43,813 nt of DNA, taken from contig JANQFB010000381.1 in assembly GCA_028278085.1 (NCBI GenBank), positions 1-43,813 on the forward strand. Reading direction: 5' to 3'. Of the stretch, positions 29,358 to 37,834 are shown one piece after another. A program made the position numbers and the translations under genes. The notes below the pieces were generated by a model. It saw only the letters and a program-made list of their open reading frames with translations. It was not told where the DNA came from and searched no databases. The stretch comes from Chitinophagales bacterium (lineage in GTDB: Bacteria; Bacteroidota; Bacteroidia; Chitinophagales; JANQFB01). Numbering within the stretch: the first letter of the stretch is position 1; every line of letters starts with the position of its first letter.

Positions 29358-30623
29358 TTATAATGGCAGGTCATTATCACCTTCATATTTTTCTTCATTT
29401 ACCGGCTCCAATCCGAATATCACCTGCTTGCCTTCCTTCCTTTTTTCTAACCTGCAACGCTTACCGGCATGGTCATGTATCAATTCCTCCCGGTCAATAA
29501 TTTGTTTGAGCCGGTCGTCAATGGTTCGCTGTCCACAGTCAAACCGTAGAGTCAATGCTTTGATTAAATCCTGCCGGTCAATAGGTTCGGTGATCAGTTC
29601 TCCCATAAAGGCTTTTATATCTTCTTTATAGGCTTTGGCCTTCTTGCTGCTCATTACCTTGTCCACCAACTCATTGTCGGCCAGTATTAGCCCATTGGTT
29701 TCATCATCATACTGCACAAAGAAAGGTTCGGGCGTTCTGCCCCTTCTCACTTTCAGGTAGGTCAGCTTTATAAGGTCGGTGTTGTTTTGATGCTTGTCTT
29801 TCTCAAAACCAATCTGTAATGCGCTGCTTGCCTTGTTGAGCAGTTCGGTTCCGAGATGGCCTCTGGCTTTGTTGCTTTGATCGGCAGGGTTCTCATGGAT
29901 AATGCACAGAAATGTTACATCTTCATTGTTGATCATGGTGTTGATCATATCGGTCAGTTCAAGGCTTTCCTTCACGTCATTGAAACTGACAATACAATCG
30001 GTGATCACATCCAGCACGATTAGGATATGCTGATTTAACTGTCTGCGGATGTGTTGCAGGTACATGCGAAGCGTTTCAAACCGTTCTGCTCTTGGGATGT
30101 CAATTAGGGAAATAAAATCAAAGTTTGGCAGTTCTGCATTCAGGGAATATCCTGCTTTCTGCTTGATCTGTTGCAGGGCGTACAAATACTGATCTTTCCA
30201 GTTACGCTCCGTATCAACATACAGAACGGCATATTCCTTTTGGTTAAGCGGTTTCTTGTGATAAGCTAAAAACTCATGCCCGGTTTCATCGGAGAGAACA
30301 ACACTGCATATCCCCTCGATCAATCGGCTCTTATGGGTCCCGGTTTTTCCCTGCACAACGTTTACTGTATTGGGGTAGATGATTCCCTGATTGTCCCGGA
30401 CAAGGATCGGTTGATCGAACATTACCTTGTTACTCATGTTTTCTTCTAAGTAGCCTTTCGAGGACATCAGTTTTGCAAAATTCCTGTTGCCATTCCCATT
30501 AGCCGGTGTAAGAAGCTGCGGTAAGTCGGGTGGTTTGAAACCATTGAAAGGTTTGCCGTTGGTTTTACCATGTTTCCCGTTTAGGCCGGGTATCAGGTCT
30601 TTTAGTGTGGTATGCTCAAACAT
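29358..30623 (-). CDS. AAA family / RepA-like (RecA-fold) ATPase of mobile elements
   Basis: Walker A-like VVQGKTGTHKSRL, Walker B-like HILIVLDVITD, IIHENPADQSNKARGHLGTELLNKAS. Confidence 0.75.
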   Translation of the reverse strand: MFEHTTLKDLIPGLNGKHGKTNGKPFNGFKPPDLPQLLTPANGNGNRNFAKLMSSKGYLEENMSNKVMFDQPILVRDNQGIIYPNTVNVVQGKTGTHKSRLIEGICSVVLSDETGHEFLAYHKKPLNQKEYAVLYVDTERNWKDQYLYALQQIKQKAGYSLNAELPNFDFISLIDIPRAERFETLRMYLQHIRRQLNQHILIVLDVITDCIVSFNDVKESLELTDMINTMINNEDVTFLCIIHENPADQSNKARGHLGTELLNKASSALQIGFEKDKHQNNTDLIKLTYLKVRRGRTPEPFFVQYDDETNGLILADNELVDKVMSSKKAKAYKEDIKAFMGELITEPIDRQDLIKALTLRFDCGQRTIDDRLKQIIDREELIHDHAGKRCRLEKRKEGKQVIFGLEPVNEEKYEGDNDLPL

Positions 30624-30990
30624 GGCTGCTTAATTTTGATAGGTCAAGGAATATCAGCCGGGCCATATCTATCTCCGCTTTCAGGGGCAAGAGGATTTGG
30701 GCTGCGGTGATACCGGGGTCCTTCCTCTGGATGTGTTCGATGCTGCTTTGAACACAATACCATTGATCGGGTTGTTTCAGCAGTTCAAGTGTCTGGTGGA
30801 TGGATTGCAGGATTTCAACTTCGTTGAGCTTATCCCGTAAATAAACCTGTTTGCGTTGCCAACTATCCTCATTTGCTGCTATTCGCCTTTTGTACCGGAT
30901 AGCATCCTGTTCTTTATGCTGTATCAACTCGTTCAGGGCAGTTAAGGCTTGGCCTATGCTGTTATAACTTTCCGTTTCCATAAGAATCAT
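30616..30990 (-). CDS. Hypothetical protein, coupled to the ATPase gene
   Basis: 124-aa ORF overlapping the ATPase start by 8 nt. Confidence 0.6.
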   Translation of the reverse strand: MILMETESYNSIGQALTALNELIQHKEQDAIRYKRRIAANEDSWQRKQVYLRDKLNEVEILQSIHQTLELLKQPDQWYCVQSSIEHIQRKDPGITAAQILLPLKAEIDMARLIFLDLSKLSSHV

Positions 30991-31048
30991 TTAAAGATGT
31001 AATGGTGTTCATAAATTTCATTGCAAGATGGTGACGTAGATAACCCGC

Positions 31049-31345
31049 TTACTTATCCTGGTTATCTTCTTTGGATTCCACAGAAGCCAGCAATTCGGAT
31101 TTTTTGAAATACAGGCGGGTTCCCATCTTATAGCCTTTTATCCGGCCCTGATCCATCCATTTATAGAGGGTGACTTTGGATACTTGCAAGAGGGCACAGG
31201 CTTCCGGGGTCTTAATCAGGTCGTTATCGCTGCCGGTAGCTTGCTTGCTGTGCCTGCGAAATTCCTTCTTAATCGATTCCTGGATGATGTACTCCAACCG
31301 TTCGATTGGTAATGAAGTCAGCACCACTTGTTCAGATGATTTCAT
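31049..31345 (-). CDS. Excisionase-family helix-turn-helix DNA-binding protein
   Basis: LIKTPEACALLQVSKVTLYKWMDQGRIKGYKMGTRLYFKKSELLAS is a typical HTH_17/Xis motif. Confidence 0.85.
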   Translation of the reverse strand: MKSSEQVVLTSLPIERLEYIIQESIKKEFRRHSKQATGSDNDLIKTPEACALLQVSKVTLYKWMDQGRIKGYKMGTRLYFKKSELLASVESKEDNQDK

Positions 31346-31430
31346 AACAGTTTATTTTGGTTAAAAACTGTTACAAAGAAACAACCTGGGTATGGCGAAA
31401 AATATCGGGAGAGTGTAGGGAGACAGTAGC

Positions 31431-32768
31431 TTACTCTACTTTACTGGAAATGGGAAGGTTATACTTGATGGTTTTCGACAAGTCGTTAGCATTTCCAGAG
31501 GCGGTTTTACCCTTATTATGTGTTTTTATTTTGTTTTGCTCTTTCTCGCTAATGGCAAATTTAGCTGATAAGACTTCGGCAAGGCTATGATCTTTTACTT
31601 CATTTGCATATCCCTTGTCGAACAGTTCTCTGAAAAATGCAGCACGTTCTTCAACAGTTCCTAACCACAGGAGTTGTTGAATCGCCTGTTGGTGGTCAAA
31701 ATCGAATTTGGATTTGCTTTTACGTGTCGGCATTTCATACATGCCGGGATTATAGGTGTTATTGCTACTCAGTTCTTTAGCGAGGTTGTCAATATTAAAG
31801 GTATTCCCTTCGGTTTCATAGTAAAATAGTCCGTCAAGCAGTTGGGCAAATTTTTTCAGAGATTTAGGAGGGAAAAGGAATTCGCTGTTAGTTAGTTCTT
31901 TGAAGTAGAATCCTAACTCGTTGATCCTGCCAGTCCAGATCAGTTTGAGGTCGATGGAAGGGCGCTCAAATTTTTGGAAAGGAGTAAAGGGTTCCAGCTT
32001 CCTTTGATACAGGTGGATCAGGGCTTGGGTATAATAGTCGGTAGTTGTTTTACTGATCTCAAAACTGAAATCGAAAAACTGGAGACTTGCAAGCACCTTT
32101 AGTTGATTATCAGGGTTGTTCAGGATTCTGTTATAATAGGCTTGTAGTTGCTTGGGCAGCTTGTACGTGTCCTTAATGTTCTTGTTATTGTATTTGGTGT
32201 AAAAGTCAACTAAAAAAGTATAGTGCAGATCGAGGTAAGCAAGTTTGGCATTCAGAAAGATATTTACAAATTGGTTGTTGCTGAACTCCTGGAATGTCCC
32301 GGTTTTGTCATTAACCATATCCGCCACGTTGATAATAAAGTTAATGACCAATTGGGACGGATCGGTAGCCAGTTGATTACCATGCAGCTTGATGAAGTGC
32401 GAGTTTTTAAATTGAGTGATCAGGGATTTATCAGAAGGATGTTGACGGATATTGTCATTAGCATTATTATTGGCCGATATGGTATCTTCATCCAATTGAT
32501 GATATTCACAAAACAAGGCATCCTGGAAATTTTCAAATTCCCTGTTGATTTGTGTGGTAGTGGAGCAATATAACTTATAACGAAAATCTTCAAATAATCG
32601 CTGCTCCTGGTCAAGTTGATCTTTTGTTTTGTGATATTGGGTTTCGTCAAATTCCCCGATAATAAAATTCCTGATCCAGCGTGAACCCTTAAACTTTTTC
32701 GCGTATTCCTTACGTGGTTTTTCGGGTGTTTTCTTAGGATTGGTATCGTCGGTACTTTCCATTTTCAT
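31431..32768 (-). CDS. RteC-like protein (tentative)
   Basis: 445 aa; IDLKLIWTGRINELGFYFKELTNSEFLFPP...FAQLLDGLF region resembles RteC C-terminal motifs by eye; typical location at an integrative-element end. Confidence 0.45.
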   Translation of the reverse strand: MKMESTDDTNPKKTPEKPRKEYAKKFKGSRWIRNFIIGEFDETQYHKTKDQLDQEQRLFEDFRYKLYCSTTTQINREFENFQDALFCEYHQLDEDTISANNNANDNIRQHPSDKSLITQFKNSHFIKLHGNQLATDPSQLVINFIINVADMVNDKTGTFQEFSNNQFVNIFLNAKLAYLDLHYTFLVDFYTKYNNKNIKDTYKLPKQLQAYYNRILNNPDNQLKVLASLQFFDFSFEISKTTTDYYTQALIHLYQRKLEPFTPFQKFERPSIDLKLIWTGRINELGFYFKELTNSEFLFPPKSLKKFAQLLDGLFYYETEGNTFNIDNLAKELSSNNTYNPGMYEMPTRKSKSKFDFDHQQAIQQLLWLGTVEERAAFFRELFDKGYANEVKDHSLAEVLSAKFAISEKEQNKIKTHNKGKTASGNANDLSKTIKYNLPISSKVE

Positions 32769-32938
32769 ACAGTTGCCTTTGACTGCTCTGCCGGGGAGCC
32801 ATTCACATAAAAAAAATCATTAATAATCCAGTTATACAGAAAAAATAATGTATCCTTTCAAAAAACCAGCAAAGATAAATGAAGTGAATTAAATTTGGGT
32901 AAAGGTGGGAAAAATGCTTGTAAGAAAAGACTCCAATC

Positions 32939-32961
32939 TACTCGACCTATCACTCGACCCA
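32939..32961 (+). promoter_or_regulatory. Putative integrase/excisionase arm-type sites (right)
   Basis: TACTCGACCTATCACTCGACCCA, one mismatch to 6001-6023, same orientation. Confidence 0.55.
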
Positions 32962-32966
32962 AAATA

Positions 32967-33003
32967 AAAAGCCCCTGAAAATCAAAGACTTCCAAGGGCT
33001 TTT
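32967..33003 (-). terminator. Element-supplied terminator for tRNA-Asp
   Basis: Minus strand AAAAGCCCTTGgaagtctttgattttcAGGGGCTTTTTATTTT directly 3' of the tRNA. Confidence 0.65.
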
Positions 33004-33026
33004 GCGGTCCGGACGAGACTCGAACT
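33004..33026 (+). repeat. attR: proximal copy within tRNA-Asp 3' end
   Basis: Identical to 5880-5902. Confidence 0.85.
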
Positions 33027-33078
33027 CGCGACCTCCTGCGTGACAGGCAGGCATTCTAACCAACTGAACTACCGGACC
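33005..33078 (-). tRNA. tRNA-Asp (anticodon GTC)
   Basis: GGTCCGGTAGTTCAGTTGGTTAGAATGCCTGCCTGTCACGCAGGAGGTCGCGAGTTCGAGTCTCGTCCGGACCG: full acceptor pairing, anticodon loop CTGTCAC, GTTCGAGTC T-arm, G discriminator. Confidence 0.97.
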
Positions 33079-33092
33079 GTAATATAATCCCT

Positions 33093-33125
33093 TAATGGTA
33101 AAGGGATTGGCGAAGTTACAAAAAA
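33093..33125 (-). promoter_or_regulatory. Putative Bacteroidota housekeeping promoter of tRNA-Asp
   Basis: Minus strand TTTTTTGTAACTTCG...(18 bp between TTG and TACCATTA), roughly the TTG-N19-TAnnTTTG architecture; the -7 match is imperfect. Confidence 0.4.
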
Positions 33126-33146
33126 TTACTCACAGATTACTCACAG
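33125..33146 (+). repeat. Tandem 11-bp repeat upstream of MGE2 integrase (putative arm-type sites)
   Basis: ATTACTCACAG x2, perfect. Confidence 0.6.
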
Positions 33147-33307
33147 TTTTTTTCAAATCCTTGAAAAATTTTAAATCGATTTTCGATCAATTTAATTAGA
33201 TATTAATTATTTTTCGGCAAATTTAGGCCAATTCGATGTAAAAGTAATAGTAGTCGAACAAAGTTGAATTAGAAGTTTATTTAAATAATCCTTAAACAAT
33301 TAAAGCA

Positions 33308-35071
33308 ATGGCAACCGTAAATTTTTTTTTAAGAAAGAGCAAATCAAAGAAAAAGCAAGGCAAAGGTGTTATCGTATTACGTTTCTACGATGAAGGTATA
33401 GGAAATTTTACCGATACCTTAAAAGAATTTGAGCTGGATAGTAATCATTGGGACAGCTTAACAGGTAAAGTAAACAAAACAAATCCTAAAGCAGAAGAAA
33501 TAAACTTAGAGCTCGATCATTTAAGGACCCAAATATTAAAGATCAGAAATAAGCTGTTCAGGTCAGTTCCCGATAGAACGAGCTATCCAACTTCTGATGA
33601 AATCAAACTGGCCTATCTAAAAGAAATCAGAAGAAAAGAGATTATTACTAAGGAGCAAAAAGAACAAGCAGTAATAAAGAAAGAGCAAGACAAAATTACC
33701 TTGATAGAGTTGATTTATGCTTATCGGAATGAAAAGCTGAGAGATAAACAAATGTCCGACAATACTAAAAAAGACTATAATACGACAGCAAACCATATAA
33801 AAAGGTTCCAGGTAAAAGAGAACAGGACAATAACCTTAGACCGACTTTCAAAGGAATTTTACAGAGATATACGGGACTTTTTTCTACTGGACAAAGCAGA
33901 AGGTGGCCGGGGGATGTCCAATTCATCAGTCAACAAGTATTTAGGCAATATCAGCACAGTAATTGAGTACTTTTCGGACAGGTACAATTTTATGAATACC
34001 GGGTATTTAGAAGGCAATCGATTGCAAGAAGAAGATGATGATGAAAATACCTTTTTTGCGACTTATGAAGAATTAGAGCAATTAAAGAGAATAGATTTTA
34101 GCCAACTGGTCATTGATGAATTCTTAGACAAATTCCATGCTTATCCTGACAATGGTTTGGATTATTGGACAACGAAAGAACTGGCGGCCATTCTGAATGT
34201 AAAAAGTGCATCGGTGAGAAAGATGGTCGAAAGGTATAACCTTCCAAATAAAAAAGAGCGTCTTAATAATCATGTTACCCTTACCTTCAATAAGACCGAA
34301 TTAATCCAATGGATGAAGGATAACCGTTGGTGTAAATATGGGGACTGCACAATGGGAACACTTAAGTACGGAAATCACTTTTTTGAATTGCTGCAGGATA
34401 TAGATTTTGTCGTGAAGCTGTATATCTTCGCCAGCTATGCACCGGCCCGCTACGGTGATTTAAGGGACATGAAGATCTGGCACATGAAGGATGCCCTTGA
34501 CGATCAAGGCAACCCAATTAAAATTCTTGACTTCTTTTCGGAAAAGACACAAGTTCATACTTCAATTCCTTTAAACAATTGGTGCTTGGAGTTTATTAGA
34601 AATCATACCGAATTAACCTCTGATCAGATGTTATTGCCCATCAGATGGAACGATAGCGGTAGGGTCAATGAGATTTTACGCCATGCACTTAGAATATCCG
34701 GGTTGTTTGATGATTTTGTTGTTGAGCGAAGAATGAAGGGAGATCAGATAATAGAAGAACAGAAACAACGTTGGGAAGTTTTGAACTTTCACACAAGCAG
34801 GCATAACTACGGAACCAATATGATTGCAAGAGGTGAAAGCGTTCATAATGTAAAATTAGCATTAGGACATAAACTGATTAAAACCACCGAAAGATATGTT
34901 CATGTGATCAAAAGCAAATTCTTTTCTTCTACGCTGTCTCGACAAAGCAATCATACCAGTCAAAATAAACTAGCAGGGAAAGTTTTTGCCATCAATGCGG
35001 ATTTATATAAAAAATCAAAGGACTATAGCTATATCCCGTTATCAATTTCACAAACCCGTAAAACCCAATAA
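33308..35071 (+). CDS. Tyrosine recombinase with internal HTH (excisionase-like) insertion
   Basis: Arg box IFASYAPARYGDLRDM, HTSRHNYGTNMIARGE, LGHKLIKTTERYVHV; internal WTTKELAAILNVKSASVRKMVERYNLPNKKERLNNHVTLTFNKTELIQWMKDN. Confidence 0.9.
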   Translation: MATVNFFLRKSKSKKKQGKGVIVLRFYDEGIGNFTDTLKEFELDSNHWDSLTGKVNKTNPKAEEINLELDHLRTQILKIRNKLFRSVPDRTSYPTSDEIKLAYLKEIRRKEIITKEQKEQAVIKKEQDKITLIELIYAYRNEKLRDKQMSDNTKKDYNTTANHIKRFQVKENRTITLDRLSKEFYRDIRDFFLLDKAEGGRGMSNSSVNKYLGNISTVIEYFSDRYNFMNTGYLEGNRLQEEDDDENTFFATYEELEQLKRIDFSQLVIDEFLDKFHAYPDNGLDYWTTKELAAILNVKSASVRKMVERYNLPNKKERLNNHVTLTFNKTELIQWMKDNRWCKYGDCTMGTLKYGNHFFELLQDIDFVVKLYIFASYAPARYGDLRDMKIWHMKDALDDQGNPIKILDFFSEKTQVHTSIPLNNWCLEFIRNHTELTSDQMLLPIRWNDSGRVNEILRHALRISGLFDDFVVERRMKGDQIIEEQKQRWEVLNFHTSRHNYGTNMIARGESVHNVKLALGHKLIKTTERYVHVIKSKFFSSTLSRQSNHTSQNKLAGKVFAINADLYKKSKDYSYIPLSISQTRKTQ

Positions 35072-35197
35072 AATAATATATGACGGGTTTTTATTCGAAT
35101 TTTTAACTTATTTTGCTACTCAATTATGTGATAGTGTTATTATGACAATAATATTATCAATGACAGAACATATCTTTTAACTCGCTTGAAAAGAAGA

Positions 35198-35229
35198 AGG
35201 GGCTTCCCTCGGTTAAAAGATTAGCCCCT
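35198..35229 (+). terminator. Weak hairpin downstream of MGE2 integrase
   Basis: AGGGGCT...AGCCCCT; no clear T-run. Confidence 0.3.
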
Positions 35230-35460
35230 CCTGTGCACACAAGCATAAATAATTATGCCCATGAAATCTTCATAAGTGTCCTGCTTAGTAAATATGAAAA
35301 TTTGTCCTTAAACCGACAAATATTCTTCCAATAAAATTCCCGGGTTTGTAAATTCTATTAACATGGGAGGACGTGTATTCGTTCCCGAAAACCCAATGAG
35401 TAGGAGACTTATGCGAACCTTCTTATCTGTTTACCATACAAGGTGCATTGTCCCGATTTG

Positions 35461-36105
35461 CTATCGCTTTTTTTGCGAACTGGATACAGCGTCTATGAGC
35501 TTTTCCATGTTTGACTGGAATGCTACGTTCTGTTCTTCTAGCTTCTTGTTAATTTTTTTAGTTTCGGCCAATTGCTCTTTAAGATGTGCAATTTCACTTT
35601 CCTGTCGCCGATTGGAGTACAATAACTCCATGATTCTTTCCTGGTGTTCCGGTGGTACACTTTGAACCAAGGTTACATCCTTCATATCTCCAAATCCTAC
35701 TATGCCGTCATTATTTCCGACAACCTTAGCATGATCACCGGTAACACTTACCTTCGACTTACCCTTACTCTGATCAGTTTTATTATCACCGGATCGGCCC
35801 TGGCTTTCGTCTATAATCATCCCATCTACCGGCGACCGCTGTTTCCCATCGATGATAAAATCATAACTCCAACCGGTACTTAATTGGATATTCTTAACTA
35901 GATCCGCACTAACAGGCGTTTGTCCTCTCTCCATACGACCCCAAACTATATAAGTGGTGCCGCATTTTTCACCAATCTTTTCCTGGGAATAAGTAGCACG
36001 GTGCTCATGTTCTGCATATATGGCCCGGATCTCTGATAAACGCTTGTTTATTTCCATCCACACTGGGTTTCTTACATCTTCAATTTTCCTGACTCTAGGC
36101 TCCAT
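35461..36105 (-). CDS. XRE-family repressor-like regulator with coiled-coil C-terminus
   Basis: RATYSQEKIGEKCGTTYIVWGRMERGQTPVSADLVKNIQLSTGWSYDFII (HTH); C-terminal coiled coil; divergent from early genes. Confidence 0.75.
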   Translation of the reverse strand: MEPRVRKIEDVRNPVWMEINKRLSEIRAIYAEHEHRATYSQEKIGEKCGTTYIVWGRMERGQTPVSADLVKNIQLSTGWSYDFIIDGKQRSPVDGMIIDESQGRSGDNKTDQSKGKSKVSVTGDHAKVVGNNDGIVGFGDMKDVTLVQSVPPEHQERIMELLYSNRRQESEIAHLKEQLAETKKINKKLEEQNVAFQSNMEKLIDAVSSSQKKR

Positions 36106-36252
36106 ATAAAAGTATTCTGGTAATTTTTTAATTAATTTCTGTCTAAAAAATTGTTTTTATGACCAAATATTGTTCAATTTGCAACAAAATTAATCAATTT
36201 AACACCGTAATATGGCAAATCTAATCAAATTTTTTCAACTTAATACAAAACT

Positions 36253-36489
36253 ATGGCAAATTTAAGTAAGGCGGAAAGAGAATACTGTGAACAAATCCTG
36301 GAGGAAACCAAGGAATTCATCCCTGCTCAATATGTTACCGCAATCCTAGATCGGGCACAAATAAAAGGCCTGGATTTTACACCTGATCAGATTCGGAAAT
36401 TTAAAAACAAACGCTTTCATGACCTGGACCTGGCACACTTGTTCCGGGAGGAAGCGCAAGTTAGAAAGGAAGGTATCCATTTAGCTTAA
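36253..36489 (+). CDS. Small early protein (Cro-position)
   Basis: 78-aa ORF divergent from the repressor; MANLSKAEREYCEQILEETKEFIPAQYVTAILDRA. Confidence 0.6.
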   Translation: MANLSKAEREYCEQILEETKEFIPAQYVTAILDRAQIKGLDFTPDQIRKFKNKRFHDLDLAHLFREEAQVRKEGIHLA

Positions 36490-36496
36490 ACGGATT

Positions 36497-36829
36497 TTGT
36501 GCGTGGATACTATACATCTATTCTTTGACCTCAATGATCCCAAACATCGGGAGCTTTTGAAAGGCTTTGCCAAAGAAGTATTTACCGATTTGTTAAATGA
36601 CAAACGAATTGAGCTAGTACAAAAACCCTTGGAAGATGAAACTTGGACTATTGATGATGTCAAGCAACACTTCAAAGTCAAGCGGCATCAAGTGTATAAC
36701 TATATCAAGAATATGGGCATGCCATGTAAAGGTGGCAAACCTCTGAAATTTTCAAAAGTAGCGGTGCTTCAATGGGAGGACCAGGTATTACATCAATTCA
36801 GAAACAAGACATCATGCAAGAACAAATAA
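36497..36829 (+). CDS. HTH DNA-binding protein
   Basis: WTIDDVKQHFKVKRHQVYNYIKNMGMPCKGGKPLKFSKVAVLQWE; starts at a non-ATG codon (TTG at 36497 or GTG at 36503). Confidence 0.65.
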   Translation: MCVDTIHLFFDLNDPKHRELLKGFAKEVFTDLLNDKRIELVQKPLEDETWTIDDVKQHFKVKRHQVYNYIKNMGMPCKGGKPLKFSKVAVLQWEDQVLHQFRNKTSCKNK

Positions 36830-37179
36830 AAGAAATCATTATACAGCAAAGCAATGTTTCCAGCCCCAAAAACTGGAATAAACATGGCAAATCCGGTAGA
36901 TTCTGGAATGTAAGTGTACAAATCAATGATCAATGGTATAATGGCACTATTTGGAATGAAGCGGAACTGGAAGAATTCGAAGCCCTGCCGATCCAAAAGA
37001 AAACGCCATTAGTCCTTTATGATGAAGAATTCAATGGGAACATCTATAAGAAATTTCGTTTTCCCAAGCCTATTGAATTGCATGAGCTCCGCCTAAAGAA
37101 ACTTGAAAAATTCGCCAATATTATTTGCCGCAAGTTTCCCGAAATAAAAGCTGAATTATTGAATGAAGCGGATCAGTAG
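36814..37179 (+). CDS. Hypothetical protein
   Basis: Listed from 36772; ATG at 36814 (MQEQIKEIIIQQSNVSSPKNWNKHGKSGRFWNVSVQIND) seems more likely. Confidence 0.6.
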   Translation: MQEQIKEIIIQQSNVSSPKNWNKHGKSGRFWNVSVQINDQWYNGTIWNEAELEEFEALPIQKKTPLVLYDEEFNGNIYKKFRFPKPIELHELRLKKLEKFANIICRKFPEIKAELLNEADQ

Positions 37180-37834
37180 AGCTCGGATCAAACCCGGTTA
37201 TGGTATCGTTCAGCGGGATGTAATGTGCTGGCATCCGGAAGAATTATCGGTATATGGGAAAGCCATATATGGTTTGCTGGTGGCCTATGCCGGTGAGAAG
37301 GAATACTGCTTTCCCTCGCAGCCAACGCTTATGCAAGATTTAGGGCTTTCCAAGCCTACTGTTATTAAAGGCACCAGGGAGTTAGAAGCCCTCGACCTGG
37401 TTGGTGTGCTTAGGACTAAAGGGGAAGTTAATCGGTATTATCCAAAGTATATTGCAGATGATCCGGAGCCTTTGGAGATCCCTTCAATTCCCGGTTCTGC
37501 CAGATCATCCTCCAGGAAGAAAGCCTCATGGCTCAACTATGAACCGGCAGATTATCCTGATCACATCCACCAGGCATTTTTAGACCTGAACAATTGGATG
37601 GATGACTATACACCTATTGTCAGGAAATTGCAAACACAGATCACCATTGATAATTTCATGAAGCTGGTAAAGTCCTTTGATATTGATAAGATCAAGCAAA
37701 CCTTGTTGAATATGCAGAATCATAAGCCTTTGGTTAAAAAGTACACCTCGGTTTACCTTACACTGAACAACTGGATTAAAAGAGATCCTGGCCAATCAGA
37801 CCCACCGGCACAAAAACTATCCACCAAATGGTAG
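37163..37834 (+). CDS. Helix-turn-helix replication initiator-like protein
   Basis: LSVYGKAIYGLLVAYAGEKEYCFPSQPTLMQDLGLSKPTVIKGTRELEALDLVGVLRTKGEVNRYY, phage O/plasmid-type wHTH; overlaps the following helicase start. Confidence 0.7.
   Translation: MKRISRARIKPGYGIVQRDVMCWHPEELSVYGKAIYGLLVAYAGEKEYCFPSQPTLMQDLGLSKPTVIKGTRELEALDLVGVLRTKGEVNRYYPKYIADDPEPLEIPSIPGSARSSSRKKASWLNYEPADYPDHIHQAFLDLNNWMDDYTPIVRKLQTQITIDNFMKLVKSFDIDKIKQTLLNMQNHKPLVKKYTSVYLTLNNWIKRDPGQSDPPAQKLSTKW

Larger units (their letters stand above)
5880..33026. mobile_element. MGE1: integrative element of about 27.1 kb inserted in the 3' end of tRNA-Asp
   Basis: 23-bp direct repeat at both ends matching the tRNA 3' end, tyrosine integrase adjacent to attL, shared 23-mer (1 mismatch) inside both ends, HTH/ATPase module at the right end. 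Confidence 0.85.

Noticed and set aside
29209-29631. 140-aa plus ORF at the ATPase 3' end.
   Set aside because: Mostly antisense to the ATPase; low-complexity Ser-rich translation.
6032-31445. 15-bp match AGTAAAGTAGAGTAA at 6032-6046 (plus) and 31431-31445 (as reverse complement).
   Set aside because: One or two such exact matches are expected by chance in a window this size, and the right copy is simply the 3' coding end (SKVE*) of the RteC-like gene.
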